A stretch of DNA of 59,676 bases from Streptomyces regalis (GCF_001509475.1 NZ_LLZG01000417.1:1-59676), one strand, 5' to 3'. Shown: positions 1-10,423, counted from the stretch's first letter. Made by a program: numbers and translations. Notes: generated by a model from the letters alone, not told the origin.

Positions 1-98
1 TCCGGCGTTTGAGGACGAGGCCCGTTCAGGGCCGAAGCGGGGGTCTGGGGGCGGCAGCCCCCAGGGACGGGACGGGTAGGGGCGGCGGGGGCGAGAAA
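1..98. repeat. Streptomyces intergenic repeat, family A (cut by window edge)
   Basis: This G/C-rich segment matches the block at about 19973-20069 nearly base for base. Both contain TCCGGCGTTTGAGG, GGGGTCTGGGGGCGGCAGCC and GGGTAGGGGCGGCGGGGGCGA. The copy begins exactly where the right arm of the 19939-19986 hairpin begins, so the left arm probably lies outside the window. It directly follows the stop codon of the leftward sialidase gene and may act as its terminator. Confidence 0.8.
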
Positions 99-1289
99 CT
101 ACGTCAGGTCCGCCACCGGCAGCCGGCGGAACTCGATCGTCTCGTACGGCCCCGACTCCCCCGTCTCGTACAGGATCCCGACCGTCCGCCGCCCGAGCGG
201 CACAAGGTCGGAGTACGCCGCCCGCTGCTGAGACAGCGTCAGCGCCTTCGTGAAGGTCGCTCCCCCGTCCCCACTACGCCACACGGCCATCGACTGACGG
301 GCGGTCGGGACGGACGGACCCGAGAAGAGCAACGGGGCTCCGGAGCCGGGGAGTTGGAGGACGCTGCCCTCCACCACCGGGACGTCGTTCAGCGTCGGCT
401 GGACGGTGTACGGGTGGTCCAGGGTCTCGCCGCCGTCACTCGAGTGACTGTCGAGCCGGTTCCCCGCGCTCGTGCCGAGCTGATCGCGGGAGTTGAAGTA
501 CACCCTGCCGTCGGCGAGTTCGGCGGCCGTGGACTCGTTGGCGTTGCTGACACCGTCGTACGAATCGTCCACGAAGCCCAGCTGCCACGTACGCCCGCCG
601 TCGTCGCTGTAGATGGCGTGGGCGCCGTAGTACTTCGGCTCCTGCCCGGTGTCGGCGGACCCGGCCGCGGGGGCCACCGAGTGGTTCGACGGGACCACCA
701 GCCGCCCCGCGTACGGGCCCCGCCGGAGCGCGATCGCGTGGCCCGGGCCCGTCGCGTACCACCGCCAGTTCGGCGGCTTCACCGCACCCGTGATGTCCCG
801 CGGCGAGCTGAAGTGGCGGCCGTCGTCCAGGCTCCGCTGGACGAACACCCGGCGGCTCTCCGCCGGCGACGCCTCCCCCCGCATTATCTGCGCCTCCGTC
901 ACATCCCCGCCGTTGTAGGAGGTGACCAGCACGACCGCGCCGGTGAGCGGATCCACCACGGGGGCCGGGTTGCCCCGCGTGTCCCCTTCCCCGGCGGCGA
1001 CCACCGTCACCGGCCCCCAGGTGCAGCCGCCGTCGTGCGAGCGTCTGAGGACGACATCGATGTCACCGGTGTCCCCCGCACTGTTGTGCCGGCCTTCGGC
1101 GAAGGCCAGCACCGTGCCTCGCGAGGTCGTGATCGTCGCCGGGATGCGGTAGGTGTCGTAGCCGTCCTCGCCCGAGACGTACGGGACGGACGAGGTGCAG
1201 GCGGTGCCCGCCGAGGCGGTCCCGGCGGTGGTGAGCGGTGTGGTCAGGAGTACTGCGGTGGCCAGGACTGTGCGGCTCAGGATGGTCAT
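99..1289 (-). CDS. secreted exo-alpha-sialidase (BNR/Asp-box neuraminidase)
   Basis: The 396-residue product starts with a signal peptide (basic N-terminus, hydrophobic core, AGTASA cleavage region near residue 27), so it is predicted to be exported. The six-bladed propeller signature of glycoside hydrolase family 33 is visible. There is a YRIP motif near residue 47 carrying one of the arginines that bind the sialic acid carboxylate, and at least five Asp-box motifs of the S-x-D-x-G-x-T-W type (SHDGGCTW, SLDDGRHF, SDDGGRTW, SSDGGETL, SGDGGATF). A conserved glutamate sits in NANEST and a tyrosine in AYSDL, as expected for the Glu/Tyr nucleophile pair. The ATG is preceded by AAAGGAG. The role is release of terminal sialic acid from glycoconjugates outside the cell. 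Substrate linkage cannot be read from the sequence. Confidence 0.85.
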   Translation of the reverse strand: MTILSRTVLATAVLLTTPLTTAGTASAGTACTSSVPYVSGEDGYDTYRIPATITTSRGTVLAFAEGRHNSAGDTGDIDVVLRRSHDGGCTWGPVTVVAAGEGDTRGNPAPVVDPLTGAVVLVTSYNGGDVTEAQIMRGEASPAESRRVFVQRSLDDGRHFSSPRDITGAVKPPNWRWYATGPGHAIALRRGPYAGRLVVPSNHSVAPAAGSADTGQEPKYYGAHAIYSDDGGRTWQLGFVDDSYDGVSNANESTAAELADGRVYFNSRDQLGTSAGNRLDSHSSDGGETLDHPYTVQPTLNDVPVVEGSVLQLPGSGAPLLFSGPSVPTARQSMAVWRSGDGGATFTKALTLSQQRAAYSDLVPLGRRTVGILYETGESGPYETIEFRRLPVADLT

Positions 1290-1328
1290 CGAGCTCCTTT
1301 GACGGAGGGTCAGACATTGACCTGTCCG

Positions 1329-1988
1329 TCACAGGTTCCCCGGTGTCACCATCCCTGACTCATACGCCACGATGACCAACTGCGCCCTGTCCCGCGCCCC
1401 CAGCTTGCCCATGATGCGGCTCACGTGCGTTTTCGCCGTCAGTGGGCTCAGTCCCAACGCCTCGGCGACTTCCGTGTTGTTGAGGCCGCGTGCGACCAAA
1501 GTCAGCACTTCGCGTTCACGTTCGGACAGGCATTCGGGCCCGCCCGTCGTGGGTGCGCAGGGGCTGCGCAGGAACCGCTCGATCAGCCGTGCCGTAGGGC
1601 CAGGCGACAGCAACGCCTCCCCTGCCGCCACCGTACGGATGGCGTCGAGGAGTTCGGCCGGGCGAGTGTCCTTGACGAGGAATCCGGAGGCGCCGGCGCG
1701 CAACGCGTCCACGATGTTCTCGTCGGTGTCGTAGGTGGTCAGGACCAGGACCCGCACCCCGGCCAGGTCCTCGTCGGCCGCGATGAGGCGGGTCGCCTCA
1801 ATGCCGTCGAGGTCGGGCATGCGGATGTCCATCACGACGAGGTCGGCGCGTGAGCTCCGGGCCAGTTCCGCGGCCTCCCGGCCGGTGGCCGCCTGACCGA
1901 CGACCTCCATGTCCGGGGCCGACTCGACCAGCATGGCGAACGCCTCGCGTACGAGGGTCTGGTCGTCGGCGAGCAGTACGCGGATCAT
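1329..1988 (-). CDS. NarL/FixJ (LuxR-type) response regulator
   Basis: The 219-residue protein has an N-terminal receiver domain (acidic pair D8/D9, phosphoacceptor D54 in VVMDIRMPD, T84/T85, K106 in FLVKD). A C-terminal LuxR-type helix-turn-helix follows at about residues 153-210, containing the typical CLSEREREVLTLVARGLNN stretch. Its start overlaps the stop of the upstream histidine kinase gene by 4 bp, so the two are translationally coupled and form a two-component pair. The gene is last in an apparent operon MMPL transporter - kinase - regulator. The likely targets include the palindromes upstream of the MMPL gene, but this is inference. Confidence 0.92.
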   Translation of the reverse strand: MIRVLLADDQTLVREAFAMLVESAPDMEVVGQAATGREAAELARSSRADLVVMDIRMPDLDGIEATRLIAADEDLAGVRVLVLTTYDTDENIVDALRAGASGFLVKDTRPAELLDAIRTVAAGEALLSPGPTARLIERFLRSPCAPTTGGPECLSEREREVLTLVARGLNNTEVAEALGLSPLTAKTHVSRIMGKLGARDRAQLVIVAYESGMVTPGNL

Positions 1989-3214
1989 CGGTTCTCCTCC
2001 CGGCCGGTTCCGATCGGGAGTACGGCACTGACCTCGAACCCGCCCCCCGCACGCGGTCCGGCGCCGAGTGTGCCACCCACGCTGCGCGCCCGCTCCCGCA
2101 TGCCGACGAGCCCGAAGCCGGAGGTCCCGCCGGGGCCGGGCCCCGTGCCGTCGTCGGTCACCGACACGCGCAGGGCGCCCTGCCCCTCGTACAGCTCCAC
2201 GCGGACCGTCGGTTCCGGCCCCGCGTGCCGCACGGCGTTCGTCAGCGCCTCCTGCACGATCCGGTACGCGGCGGCCCCCACGGCGGGCGGCGCCTGACGC
2301 ACCCGTACCTCCGACTCGACCCGGGCTCCCGCCAGCCGGGCGGCCTCCACCAGGTCGGGCAGCCCGTCGAGGCCGGGCAGCGGGCCGCGTGTCTCGCCCG
2401 CGGCGCCCTGTTCGCGCAGTACCTCCAGCGTCGTACGCAGCTCACCGCGCGCCGTGCGGCAGGTCTCGGCGATGTCGTCGAGGGACTTGGCGATCGTCTC
2501 GCGGTCCAGCCGCTCCGGGTCGGCCGCAAGGACATGTGCGGCCACCGACGTCTGCACGCCGATCAGGGTGATGCTGTGGGCCAGCAGATCGTGCAGGTCG
2601 CGGGCGATGCGCAGGCGTTCCTCGGCGACCCTTCGGCGGGCCTCTTCCTCGCGGGTGCGTTCGGCGCGTACGGCGCGTTCGACGATGGCGGCGACGTACT
2701 GCCGGTAGTAGCGCACGTCGATGCCGATGAAGAGCACGGCGATGATCCAGCCCGAGACGCGCAGGAGCTCGAAGGCCTGGTGGGTGTTGACGGTGAGCAT
2801 CACGCTCATGGAGAGACCGAGCACGGTGGCACCGGTCAGGATCGTGCGCAGCGGGCGCTGGGTGACGGCGACCGTGTAGAGCGCAACGTAGCCGGCCGGG
2901 ACCGGCGCGATGTGGTTGTTGTCGAGACCGTGGTACGGCACGGTCGCCGCGACCACCGCGGCGAGCACGAGCAGCGGATGGCGCCGCCGCCACACCAACG
3001 GGACGAAACAGCCCAGCAGCAGCGTCCAGCCGAGGGCGTCGGGGCGGCGGCCGTCGTCGGTGAGCAGCGCGGAGAGCACGGCGAAGACCGCGAGCGCCCC
3101 GGCGAGCAGGGCGTCGTTGCGGGTGCCGTGCGGGGCGGTGCGGGGGTCGCGGTTGATCGCCGCCATGATCCGCTCGCCGAGGCGGGGACGCGCCGCTGTC
3201 GTGGTTTCCTGCAC
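1985..3214 (-). CDS. membrane sensor histidine kinase (HisKA_3 family)
   Basis: The 409-residue protein has about five hydrophobic segments between residues 35 and 170. A dimerisation/phosphotransfer helix follows with RIARDLHDLLAHS, in which H208 is the expected phosphorylated histidine. A HATPase domain has the N-box QEALTNAVRHA and G-boxes DDGTGPG and GFGLVGMRER. This is the NarL-type partner kinase architecture without an obvious extracellular sensor domain, so the signal may be sensed in or near the membrane. It lies 55 bp downstream of the MMPL transporter gene and overlaps the response regulator gene by 4 bp. Confidence 0.92.
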   Translation of the reverse strand: MQETTTAARPRLGERIMAAINRDPRTAPHGTRNDALLAGALAVFAVLSALLTDDGRRPDALGWTLLLGCFVPLVWRRRHPLLVLAAVVAATVPYHGLDNNHIAPVPAGYVALYTVAVTQRPLRTILTGATVLGLSMSVMLTVNTHQAFELLRVSGWIIAVLFIGIDVRYYRQYVAAIVERAVRAERTREEEARRRVAEERLRIARDLHDLLAHSITLIGVQTSVAAHVLAADPERLDRETIAKSLDDIAETCRTARGELRTTLEVLREQGAAGETRGPLPGLDGLPDLVEAARLAGARVESEVRVRQAPPAVGAAAYRIVQEALTNAVRHAGPEPTVRVELYEGQGALRVSVTDDGTGPGPGGTSGFGLVGMRERARSVGGTLGAGPRAGGGFEVSAVLPIGTGREENR

Positions 3215-3269
3215 GAGCTCATCTTCCGTGAGCGGGGCGCCCCTCGGGGAGAGAGGGGCGCCGGTCGGG

Positions 3270-5357
3270 TCAGTGGGCGGATACGGCCACGCGCTCCGGT
3301 TCCTTCGGCGGAACGGGCGGTTCGGGCGCCCGGGAGAGTCGGCCCGGCCACCACACCCGCCGCCCCAGCGCCACGCTCGCGCTGGTGACCAGGTAGGTGC
3401 GGACCAGGAAGGTGTCCAGCAGCACCCCGACCGCGATGACGAATCCGAGTTCGACGAGCTGCACCAGCGGCATGTTGGTGAGCACCGCGAAGGTCGCCGC
3501 GAGGACGAGTCCGGCGGAGGCGATGACCCCGCCCGTGGTCCGCAGCGCGGTGAGCGCGGCGGCGACGGGTTCGGCGCCGTTCAGGCACTCCTCGCGCATG
3601 CGGTGCATCAGGAAGATGCCGTAGTCGACGCCGAGGGCCACCAGGAACACGAAGGACAGCAGGCCGAGACCGGGATCGGTGCCCTCGAAGCCGAACACCG
3701 GCCCGAAGACGAGCCCGCCGATGCCGAGCGCCGCACCCCACACCGCGACCACGGCGGCGACCAGCAGCAGCGGCGCGACGAGCGACCTGAGCAGGGCGAC
3801 CAGGATCAGCAGCACGGACAGCAGCACGATCGGTACGACGACCATGCGGTCGCGGCCACTGGTGTCCTTCAGATCGAGCTGTTCGGCACTGGTCCCGCCG
3901 ACATAGGAGCCGTCGAGCCGGTCGCGCAGGGACTCGATGGTGGCGGTCTCGCCCGCGGACTGGGGCGGGGAGTCGGCGATGACGGCGAGCTCGGTCCAGC
4001 CGTCCCCGCTGCGGCCGCGCTCGGCGCTGTCGACGCCCCGGGTCTGCCGCACCTCGGTCAGGGTGGCGTCGGCACGGCCGGTGGGCGTGACGACCGTGAG
4101 GGGCCGGGTGCCGCGCTCGGGGAAGGCCGCGGCGAGGGTCTCCATGGCGGCGACCGAGTCGGGCTTGCTGGTGAAGGAGTCCTGCTGCTTGAGGCTGCCG
4201 GGCAGGTTCAGGGTGCCGAGGGCCAGCGCGCCCAGCAGTACGAGGCCGCCCGCGAGCACCGCCAGCGGCCGGCGCCCGGCGGAGCTTCCCATCGCGGTGA
4301 ACAGGGACCGGCGGGCCTTGGGCGTGCTGCCGTAGCGGGGCACCAGCGGCCAGAACACGCGCCGGCCGAGCAGGACGAGGATCGCGGGCAGCAGGATCAG
4401 CATGGCGGCCAGCGCGCACAGCACGCCGACGGTGCCGAGCGGGCCCATCCCGCGGGTGGAGTTGAGGTCGGCGGCGAGCAGGCAGAGCAGGCCCGCGGCG
4501 ACGGTGCCGGAGGAGGCGAGCACGGCCGGCCCGCAGCCACGCAGCGCCGCGACCATGGCGTCGTAGGGCCGCTCGATGCGGCGCAGCTCCTCGCGGTACC
4601 GGGAGACGAGCAGCAGCGCGTAGTCGGTGCCGGCGCCGAAGACGAGGATCGTCATGATTCCGGAGCCCGCACCGGAGACCGGGGTGTCGAACCACCGGTT
4701 CAGGCCGTAGGCGACGGCCATCGACAGATAGTTGGCGACGCCCGCGACGGCGAGCGGCACCAGCCACAGGAAGGGGCTGCGGTAGATGATGATCAGCAGG
4801 AGCGCGACGACCGCGACGGTGGTGTAGAGCAGCGGGCCGTCGAGGGACTGGTAGACCTCGCGGGAGTCGGTGAGCAGCGCCGCCTCGCCGCCGACCTCGA
4901 CGCTCAGTCCGTCACCGCCCTTCGCCACGTCCCGTACGTCGCCCACGAGCGCGTCGCGGGCGTCCTCGTCCTGGCCGGGTTCGGTGCTGGCGACCGGGTA
5001 CATCACCGTGGTGCCGTCCTTGGACGGGACGCCCTGCGGGGTGCCGGTGAGCGTGTGCGCGCCCGCGATCCGGTCGATCTGCTCGGCGGCGGTCGCCTTG
5101 TCGGCCGCGGTCAGTCCACCGTCGCGGTGGTAGACGACGACCATCTCGGTGGCCTCGCCCCCGGGCAACCGGTCCTGGATCTCGGCCACTTGAGTGGAGT
5201 CGGCGTTCACCGGCAGATAGTCGACGGCCCGGTCGCGCTGGACGTCCGCCAGCTGCGACGCGAACGGCGACGCGATCGCGAGCACCGCGATCCACAGCCC
5301 GAGCACGAGCCAGGGCACGGCCCGCCGTCGCCGCGCACTTGTCCTTACGGCCCTCAT
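3270..5357 (-). CDS. MMPL/RND-family transporter
   Basis: The 695-residue product has the MMPL layout. There is one N-terminal membrane helix, a large extracytoplasmic domain (about 40-180), a block of five or six helices with the GAGTDYALLLVSRYREEL motif, a second outer domain, and a second helix block with the parallel LGVDYGIFLMHRMREE motif. The Asp-Tyr pairs in these helices mark the proton relay. The start was placed at the ATG at 5357 (MRAVRTSARRRR). An upstream in-frame ATG at 5471 would add 38 Arg/Pro-rich residues that look non-coding. It is first in an operon with the kinase and regulator and probably exports a lipid or hydrophobic compound. The substrate is unknown. Confidence 0.88.
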   Translation of the reverse strand: MRAVRTSARRRRAVPWLVLGLWIAVLAIASPFASQLADVQRDRAVDYLPVNADSTQVAEIQDRLPGGEATEMVVVYHRDGGLTAADKATAAEQIDRIAGAHTLTGTPQGVPSKDGTTVMYPVASTEPGQDEDARDALVGDVRDVAKGGDGLSVEVGGEAALLTDSREVYQSLDGPLLYTTVAVVALLLIIIYRSPFLWLVPLAVAGVANYLSMAVAYGLNRWFDTPVSGAGSGIMTILVFGAGTDYALLLVSRYREELRRIERPYDAMVAALRGCGPAVLASSGTVAAGLLCLLAADLNSTRGMGPLGTVGVLCALAAMLILLPAILVLLGRRVFWPLVPRYGSTPKARRSLFTAMGSSAGRRPLAVLAGGLVLLGALALGTLNLPGSLKQQDSFTSKPDSVAAMETLAAAFPERGTRPLTVVTPTGRADATLTEVRQTRGVDSAERGRSGDGWTELAVIADSPPQSAGETATIESLRDRLDGSYVGGTSAEQLDLKDTSGRDRMVVVPIVLLSVLLILVALLRSLVAPLLLVAAVVAVWGAALGIGGLVFGPVFGFEGTDPGLGLLSFVFLVALGVDYGIFLMHRMREECLNGAEPVAAALTALRTTGGVIASAGLVLAATFAVLTNMPLVQLVELGFVIAVGVLLDTFLVRTYLVTSASVALGRRVWWPGRLSRAPEPPVPPKEPERVAVSAH

Positions 5358-5480
5358 GAGACGGGCCCCCCTCCGGATCGGGTGTCTGGGTCGCTTCCAG
5401 ACTCCCGGCGCGGCGGGCCCGGATCGTCGGGCGAGAGGGCGACTTCGGAGGTACCGCCGGGGGCGGCGCAATGGCGGGAT

Positions 5481-5496
5481 TACTCCCCCGGGAGTA
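5481..5496. promoter_or_regulatory. 16-bp palindrome upstream of the MMPL operon
   Basis: TACTCCCCCGGGAGTA reads as TACTCCC and GGGAGTA arms around a CC centre. It lies 124 bp upstream of the MMPL start and 68 bp upstream of the divergent gene at 5564. It is a candidate operator for the LuxR-type regulator of the same operon, which is inference from position and symmetry. Confidence 0.5.
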
Positions 5497-5512
5497 CTGC
5501 GGAACGCCCGAG

Positions 5513-5528
5513 TGAGTATCCGTACTCA
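5513..5528. promoter_or_regulatory. second palindrome upstream of the MMPL operon
   Basis: TGAGTA and TACTCA form a perfect 6-bp inverted repeat around TCCG, using the same GAGTA/TACTC words as the palindrome at 5481. Two related symmetric sites 32 bp apart in one divergent promoter region suggest a dimeric regulator. Confidence 0.5.
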
Positions 5529-5563
5529 GGCCCCGGCCCGGCTTTGGGGGGAAGCTGGCGACC

Positions 5564-5995
5564 GTGATCGACCCCGCCACTCGACAGCGCTCCGGCCTCC
5601 CGCAGTTCCGCGGTGCCAACGTGCCGGCCCCGCGCACCGGACGCCGGTCGCTGCCCGCCGCCGGGGACATGGCCCTGGCCGTCGGGCTGCTCGTCCTGGA
5701 CGTCGTCGCGGTCGTGGCGGCCTTCCTGCTCGGCATCGACGTCAGCGGCGACTGGGAGCCGTTCGATCCGGGCGCGGACAACTCCGACGTCACCCTCACG
5801 CTGAACTGGCTCTACGTGGGCATCGCCGGCGGCCTCGTGCTGCTGAGCGCCGCGCCGCTGTACTGGCTCCGTGCCGTCGTCAGCGCCGGTCTGCAGGTGC
5901 TCGTCGGCATAGCCGTCCTGATCGTCGCCGTGAGCGGCGCGCAGTACGACGAGGAGCAAGGCGCCCGGACGGACGCGTCCGTGGCGTACCGCTGA
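5564..5995 (+). CDS. small integral membrane protein of unknown function
   Basis: The 143-residue protein starts at a GTG. It has three hydrophobic segments, at about residues 36-58 (MALAVGLLVLDVVAVVAAFL), 82-100 (LYVGIAGGLVLLSAAPLYWL) and 104-124 (VVSAGLQVLVGIAVLIVAVS), separated by an acidic loop with Asp-rich SGDWEPFDPGADNSD. No enzymatic motif was recognised. It is transcribed divergently from the MMPL operon, with the paired palindromes between them, so it may share regulation. The basic N-terminal stretch and charged C-terminus suggest a cytoplasmic N-terminus. Confidence 0.65.
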   Translation: MIDPATRQRSGLPQFRGANVPAPRTGRRSLPAAGDMALAVGLLVLDVVAVVAAFLLGIDVSGDWEPFDPGADNSDVTLTLNWLYVGIAGGLVLLSAAPLYWLRAVVSAGLQVLVGIAVLIVAVSGAQYDEEQGARTDASVAYR

Positions 5996-6005
5996 CCGTC
6001 CGGGC

Positions 6006-6704
6006 CTACGAGGGTGTGCGTGCCGCTGCCGCCAGCAGCCGGGTCACGTCCTCGCCGCAGATGGTGAGGGCGGCGCCGACCGTCGCGAGGACGTCCCGCT
6101 CGGCGGGTGTGTAGGGACCGTCGGCCAGGGCGATACGCGCCCCCTGGAGGAGGATCGATTCCCGCCCGGCCGGTGCGAGGTGCGGGGCCAGCGGGTCCAG
6201 CGCCTCGTGGAGCTCTATGGCCAGCCCGGCCCCGCAGGGCTCGGAGAAGACCCGCCCGGTGTCTGCCGCCAGCGCCTCGACGAGGGCGCCCAGCTGTTCC
6301 TCCGTGCAGTCGTCGAAGCCGGCCGCGCGCACCGTGGCCGCCGCGGCCTCCAGGGACGGACGGGCGCAGGTACCGCCCGCGGCCAGTACCGCGAGGGCGA
6401 CGGTGTGGACGGCGTCGCGGAGCATCGCGGAGAAGCGGGTGGTGGTCGGATGGTCCAGGACGTCGGTGCCGAAGTGGCGGCGGCAGGCCGCGCACTCCAC
6501 GACGGGGCCGGTCTCGCCGCGCGGCAGGACGGGCACGCCGAGGAAGACGAAGCGGCGATGCCCGGTCAGCCGCTGGTAGTTGCGGTCGCCACCGCAGCCG
6601 GGGCAGAAGAACTCGCCGTCACCGACGGCCGACCACGCGGTGCGGGTGCCCAGGATGCGCGCAAGCCTGGCGGCACGGCCGTCTTGTCCCCGTCCTGGCA
6701 GCAC
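6006..6704 (-). CDS. TerB-family protein with N-terminal zinc ribbon
   Basis: The 232-residue reading assumes the GTG at 6704 (VLPGRGQDGRAARL), which has CGGAGG about 6 bases upstream. The longer frame to 6971 runs through an intergenic repeat and a terminator-like hairpin. Two Cys pairs (FFCPGCGGD and VECAACRRHF) form a likely zinc ribbon in the first 90 residues. The rest is an all-helical TerB-like domain with DGPYTPAERDVLATVGAAL near the C-terminus. TerB domains are linked to tellurite resistance and membrane-associated stress complexes, but this stand-alone form has no assigned biochemical role. It converges on the small membrane protein gene, with 10 bp between them. Confidence 0.72.
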   Translation of the reverse strand: MLPGRGQDGRAARLARILGTRTAWSAVGDGEFFCPGCGGDRNYQRLTGHRRFVFLGVPVLPRGETGPVVECAACRRHFGTDVLDHPTTTRFSAMLRDAVHTVALAVLAAGGTCARPSLEAAAATVRAAGFDDCTEEQLGALVEALAADTGRVFSEPCGAGLAIELHEALDPLAPHLAPAGRESILLQGARIALADGPYTPAERDVLATVGAALTICGEDVTRLLAAAARTPS

Positions 6705-6833
6705 GTCGCACCTCCGTAACGCCGCGGCAACATCGCCGCGCTTGCGTGATGTTAGCCACATCACGGACGCGGAGTCAGCACCCTGGACGAGACCTTTCCG
6801 TGACCTGCACAGGTCAATGGCCGGAAACAGACG

Positions 6834-6865
6834 GGCCCCGCCCACCAAAAATGGCAGGCGGGGCC
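6834..6865. terminator. hairpin downstream of leuA
   Basis: GGCCCCGCC (6834-6842) and GGCGGGGCC (6857-6865) are perfect 9-bp arms around a 14-nt loop. The hairpin sits between the 3' end of leuA and the TerB-like gene, both leftward, so it would end leuA transcription. No T-tract follows, as is common in Streptomyces. Confidence 0.6.
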
Positions 6866-6892
6866 TCTGAAACACTGGGTCCGGCAACGTCC

Positions 6893-6970
6893 CTAAAGGG
6901 GCGCGGGGCTGTGACATATGCGGCTCCGCCGCGTGGGCGCGACAAGCCACGACGAACCCGCACGCGCCCA
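6893..6970. repeat. Streptomyces intergenic repeat, family B
   Basis: This block reads AAAGGGGCGCGGGGCTGTGA, then ATATGCGGCTCCGCCGCG and GGGCGCGACAAGCCACGACG. Near-identical blocks occur at 13007-13088 and, inverted, at 33560-33616, with a diverged form at 52276-52337. It contains the internal palindrome GCGGC-TCC-GCCGC. All copies lie at gene 3' ends. Confidence 0.8.
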
Positions 6971-7002
6971 CTCTCCAGTGGACCTACGGCGAGAGCGAAC
7001 CG

Positions 7003-8852
<1,850 letters not shown>

Positions 8853-9043
8853 GATGCGCAGCATGCTAGCCGAGCCGCTCCCCGTGCGGGGCGTCGTATC
8901 AGTATGCGGGACCCGCAGGACGAATGGGACAAAAAGTGCGCCATACCACTTCGTCACGGAGCGTGCGGCTCCCTGTCCGCATATTTCACCAATCATGGTT
9001 GCGGGTAGTGACACGCCCATGACTCAGTGCAAGGGTTCCCGGC

Positions 9044-10114
9044 ATGACGACCCACGGGGGCTTCGAGCCCGTCTTCTGCACCGTCGTCCCGCCACATGTC
9101 CTCGACAAACTGGCCCGGAACGACGACCCCGCACTCTCCGGTCCCGCCCAGCGGACCCTGATGCGCGACAGCGAGCTGCGCGGCAGGCGCCGCGTCACGG
9201 CCGAGTTCGCCCTCGCGGCCGCCCCGACGGCGAAGGCACCGTCGGACCAGCCGCTGCGCACCATCTACGACGCCGAGCACAAGACGAATCTGCCCGGCAC
9301 CATGGTCCGCGGCGAGGGCGCCGACCCGGGCCAGGACGCCACGGTCAACCGCGCCTACGCCGGCCTCGGCGCCACCTTCGAGCTGTTCCTCAAGGCCTAC
9401 ACCCGCCACTCCATCGACGGCGACGGCCTGCCCCTGGACGCCACCGTCCACTACGACGAGAACTACAACAACGCCTTCTGGAACGGCGAGCAGATGGTGT
9501 TCGGCGACGGTGACGGCGAGATCTTCCTCGACTTCACCATCCCGATCGACGTCATCGGCCACGAGCTCACCCACGGCGTCACCCAGTACACGGCGAACCT
9601 GACCTACTACGGCCAGCCGGGCGCCCTGAACGAGTCGATGTCGGACGTCTTCGGCGCCCTCATCAAGCAGTACACGCTCGGCCAGACCGCCGCCGAGGCC
9701 GACTGGCTGATCGGGGCCGGGCTCCTCGCGCCCAGTGTCTCCGGCAAGGCCCTGCGCTCCATGAAGGAACCGGGCAGCGCGTACGACGACGACGTCCTCG
9801 GCAAGGACCCGCAGCCCGCGACCATGGACGACTACGTCCGCACCGGCCGCGACAACGGCGGCGTCCACATCAACTCCGGCATCCCCAACCACGCCTTCTA
9901 CCTGGCCGCCACCGCGCTCGGCGGCCACGCCTGGGAGAAGGCGGGACAGATCTGGTACGACGTCCTGACCGGCGGCGAGCTCGGCGACCGCGCCCTGTTC
10001 ACCGACTTCGCGGGGCTGACCGTCAAGGCCGCGCGAGAGCGCTTCGGGGACGGCGGCGAGGAGCTTCAGGCCGTATCGAAGGCATGGGAGCAGGTCGGGG
10101 TGCGGATCCTGTAA
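9044..10114 (+). CDS. M4-family (protealysin-like) metalloprotease
   Basis: The 356-residue protein carries the gluzincin zinc site HELTH (residues 173-177, with V-I-G before it). The third ligand E197 is in ALNESMSD, and a downstream HINSGIPNHAFYLAA segment contains the catalytic histidine region. It has no signal peptide. It starts with a short PPHVLDKLARNDD prosegment like those of protealysin-type enzymes, rather than the long secreted thermolysin prepropeptide. It therefore probably acts inside the cell or leaves by a non-classical route. An emfourin-type inhibitor gene follows 21 bp downstream. Only a weak ribosome site is visible. Confidence 0.88.
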   Translation: MTTHGGFEPVFCTVVPPHVLDKLARNDDPALSGPAQRTLMRDSELRGRRRVTAEFALAAAPTAKAPSDQPLRTIYDAEHKTNLPGTMVRGEGADPGQDATVNRAYAGLGATFELFLKAYTRHSIDGDGLPLDATVHYDENYNNAFWNGEQMVFGDGDGEIFLDFTIPIDVIGHELTHGVTQYTANLTYYGQPGALNESMSDVFGALIKQYTLGQTAAEADWLIGAGLLAPSVSGKALRSMKEPGSAYDDDVLGKDPQPATMDDYVRTGRDNGGVHINSGIPNHAFYLAATALGGHAWEKAGQIWYDVLTGGELGDRALFTDFAGLTVKAARERFGDGGEELQAVSKAWEQVGVRIL

Positions 10115-10135
10115 GTCCGTACTAGACAGGAACCC

Positions 10136-10402
10136 ATGCGTATTCAGGTACGGCGCACGGGCGGATTCGCGGGTATCGAGCGGCACGCCGAGGTGGACAC
10201 CTCGGGGCGGCCCGACGCCCAGGAGTGGCAGGCCCTGGCCGAGCGCGCGGTCGCGTCCGGCCGGGGCACGCCCCCCATCGGGGTTCCGGACGGCTTCAGC
10301 TACCAGATCACCGTGGACGGCAAGACGGTGTACTGCTCCGATCCCCGGCTCACGGACGAGCAGCGCAAGCTGATCTCACGGGTGCTGAAGGAAGGGGCGT
10401 AA
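10136..10402 (+). CDS. emfourin-like inhibitor of the adjacent M4 protease
   Basis: This 88-residue protein begins MRIQVRRTGGFAGIERHAEV and contains FSYQITVDGKTVYCSDPRLTD. The compact beta-rich pattern, with RTGGFAG near the N-terminus and YxITVDG in the middle, is that of emfourin, the protealysin-associated protein inhibitor. It follows the M4 protease gene at 21 bp on the same strand, which is the typical co-transcribed arrangement. Its likely job is to hold the protease inactive in the cytoplasm. The family call rests on sequence pattern and context, not on an alignment. Confidence 0.75.
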   Translation: MRIQVRRTGGFAGIERHAEVDTSGRPDAQEWQALAERAVASGRGTPPIGVPDGFSYQITVDGKTVYCSDPRLTDEQRKLISRVLKEGA

Positions 10403-10423
10403 CTGGCACTTCACGCCAGGGCG

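Noticed and set aside
9..1358. Long open frame on the plus strand opposite the sialidase gene
   Set aside because: Its translation is Arg/Val/Gly-rich without motifs and mirrors the sialidase gene. It is a typical high-GC antisense shadow.
2910..5567. 885-codon plus-strand frame opposite the MMPL gene
   Set aside because: The sequence is low-complexity (Gly, Ala, Arg, Glu, Asp) and antisense to a well-supported transporter.
6705..6971. N-terminal extension of the TerB-like gene
   Set aside because: It covers a family B repeat and a terminator-like hairpin, and a GTG with a good ribosome site lies at 6704.
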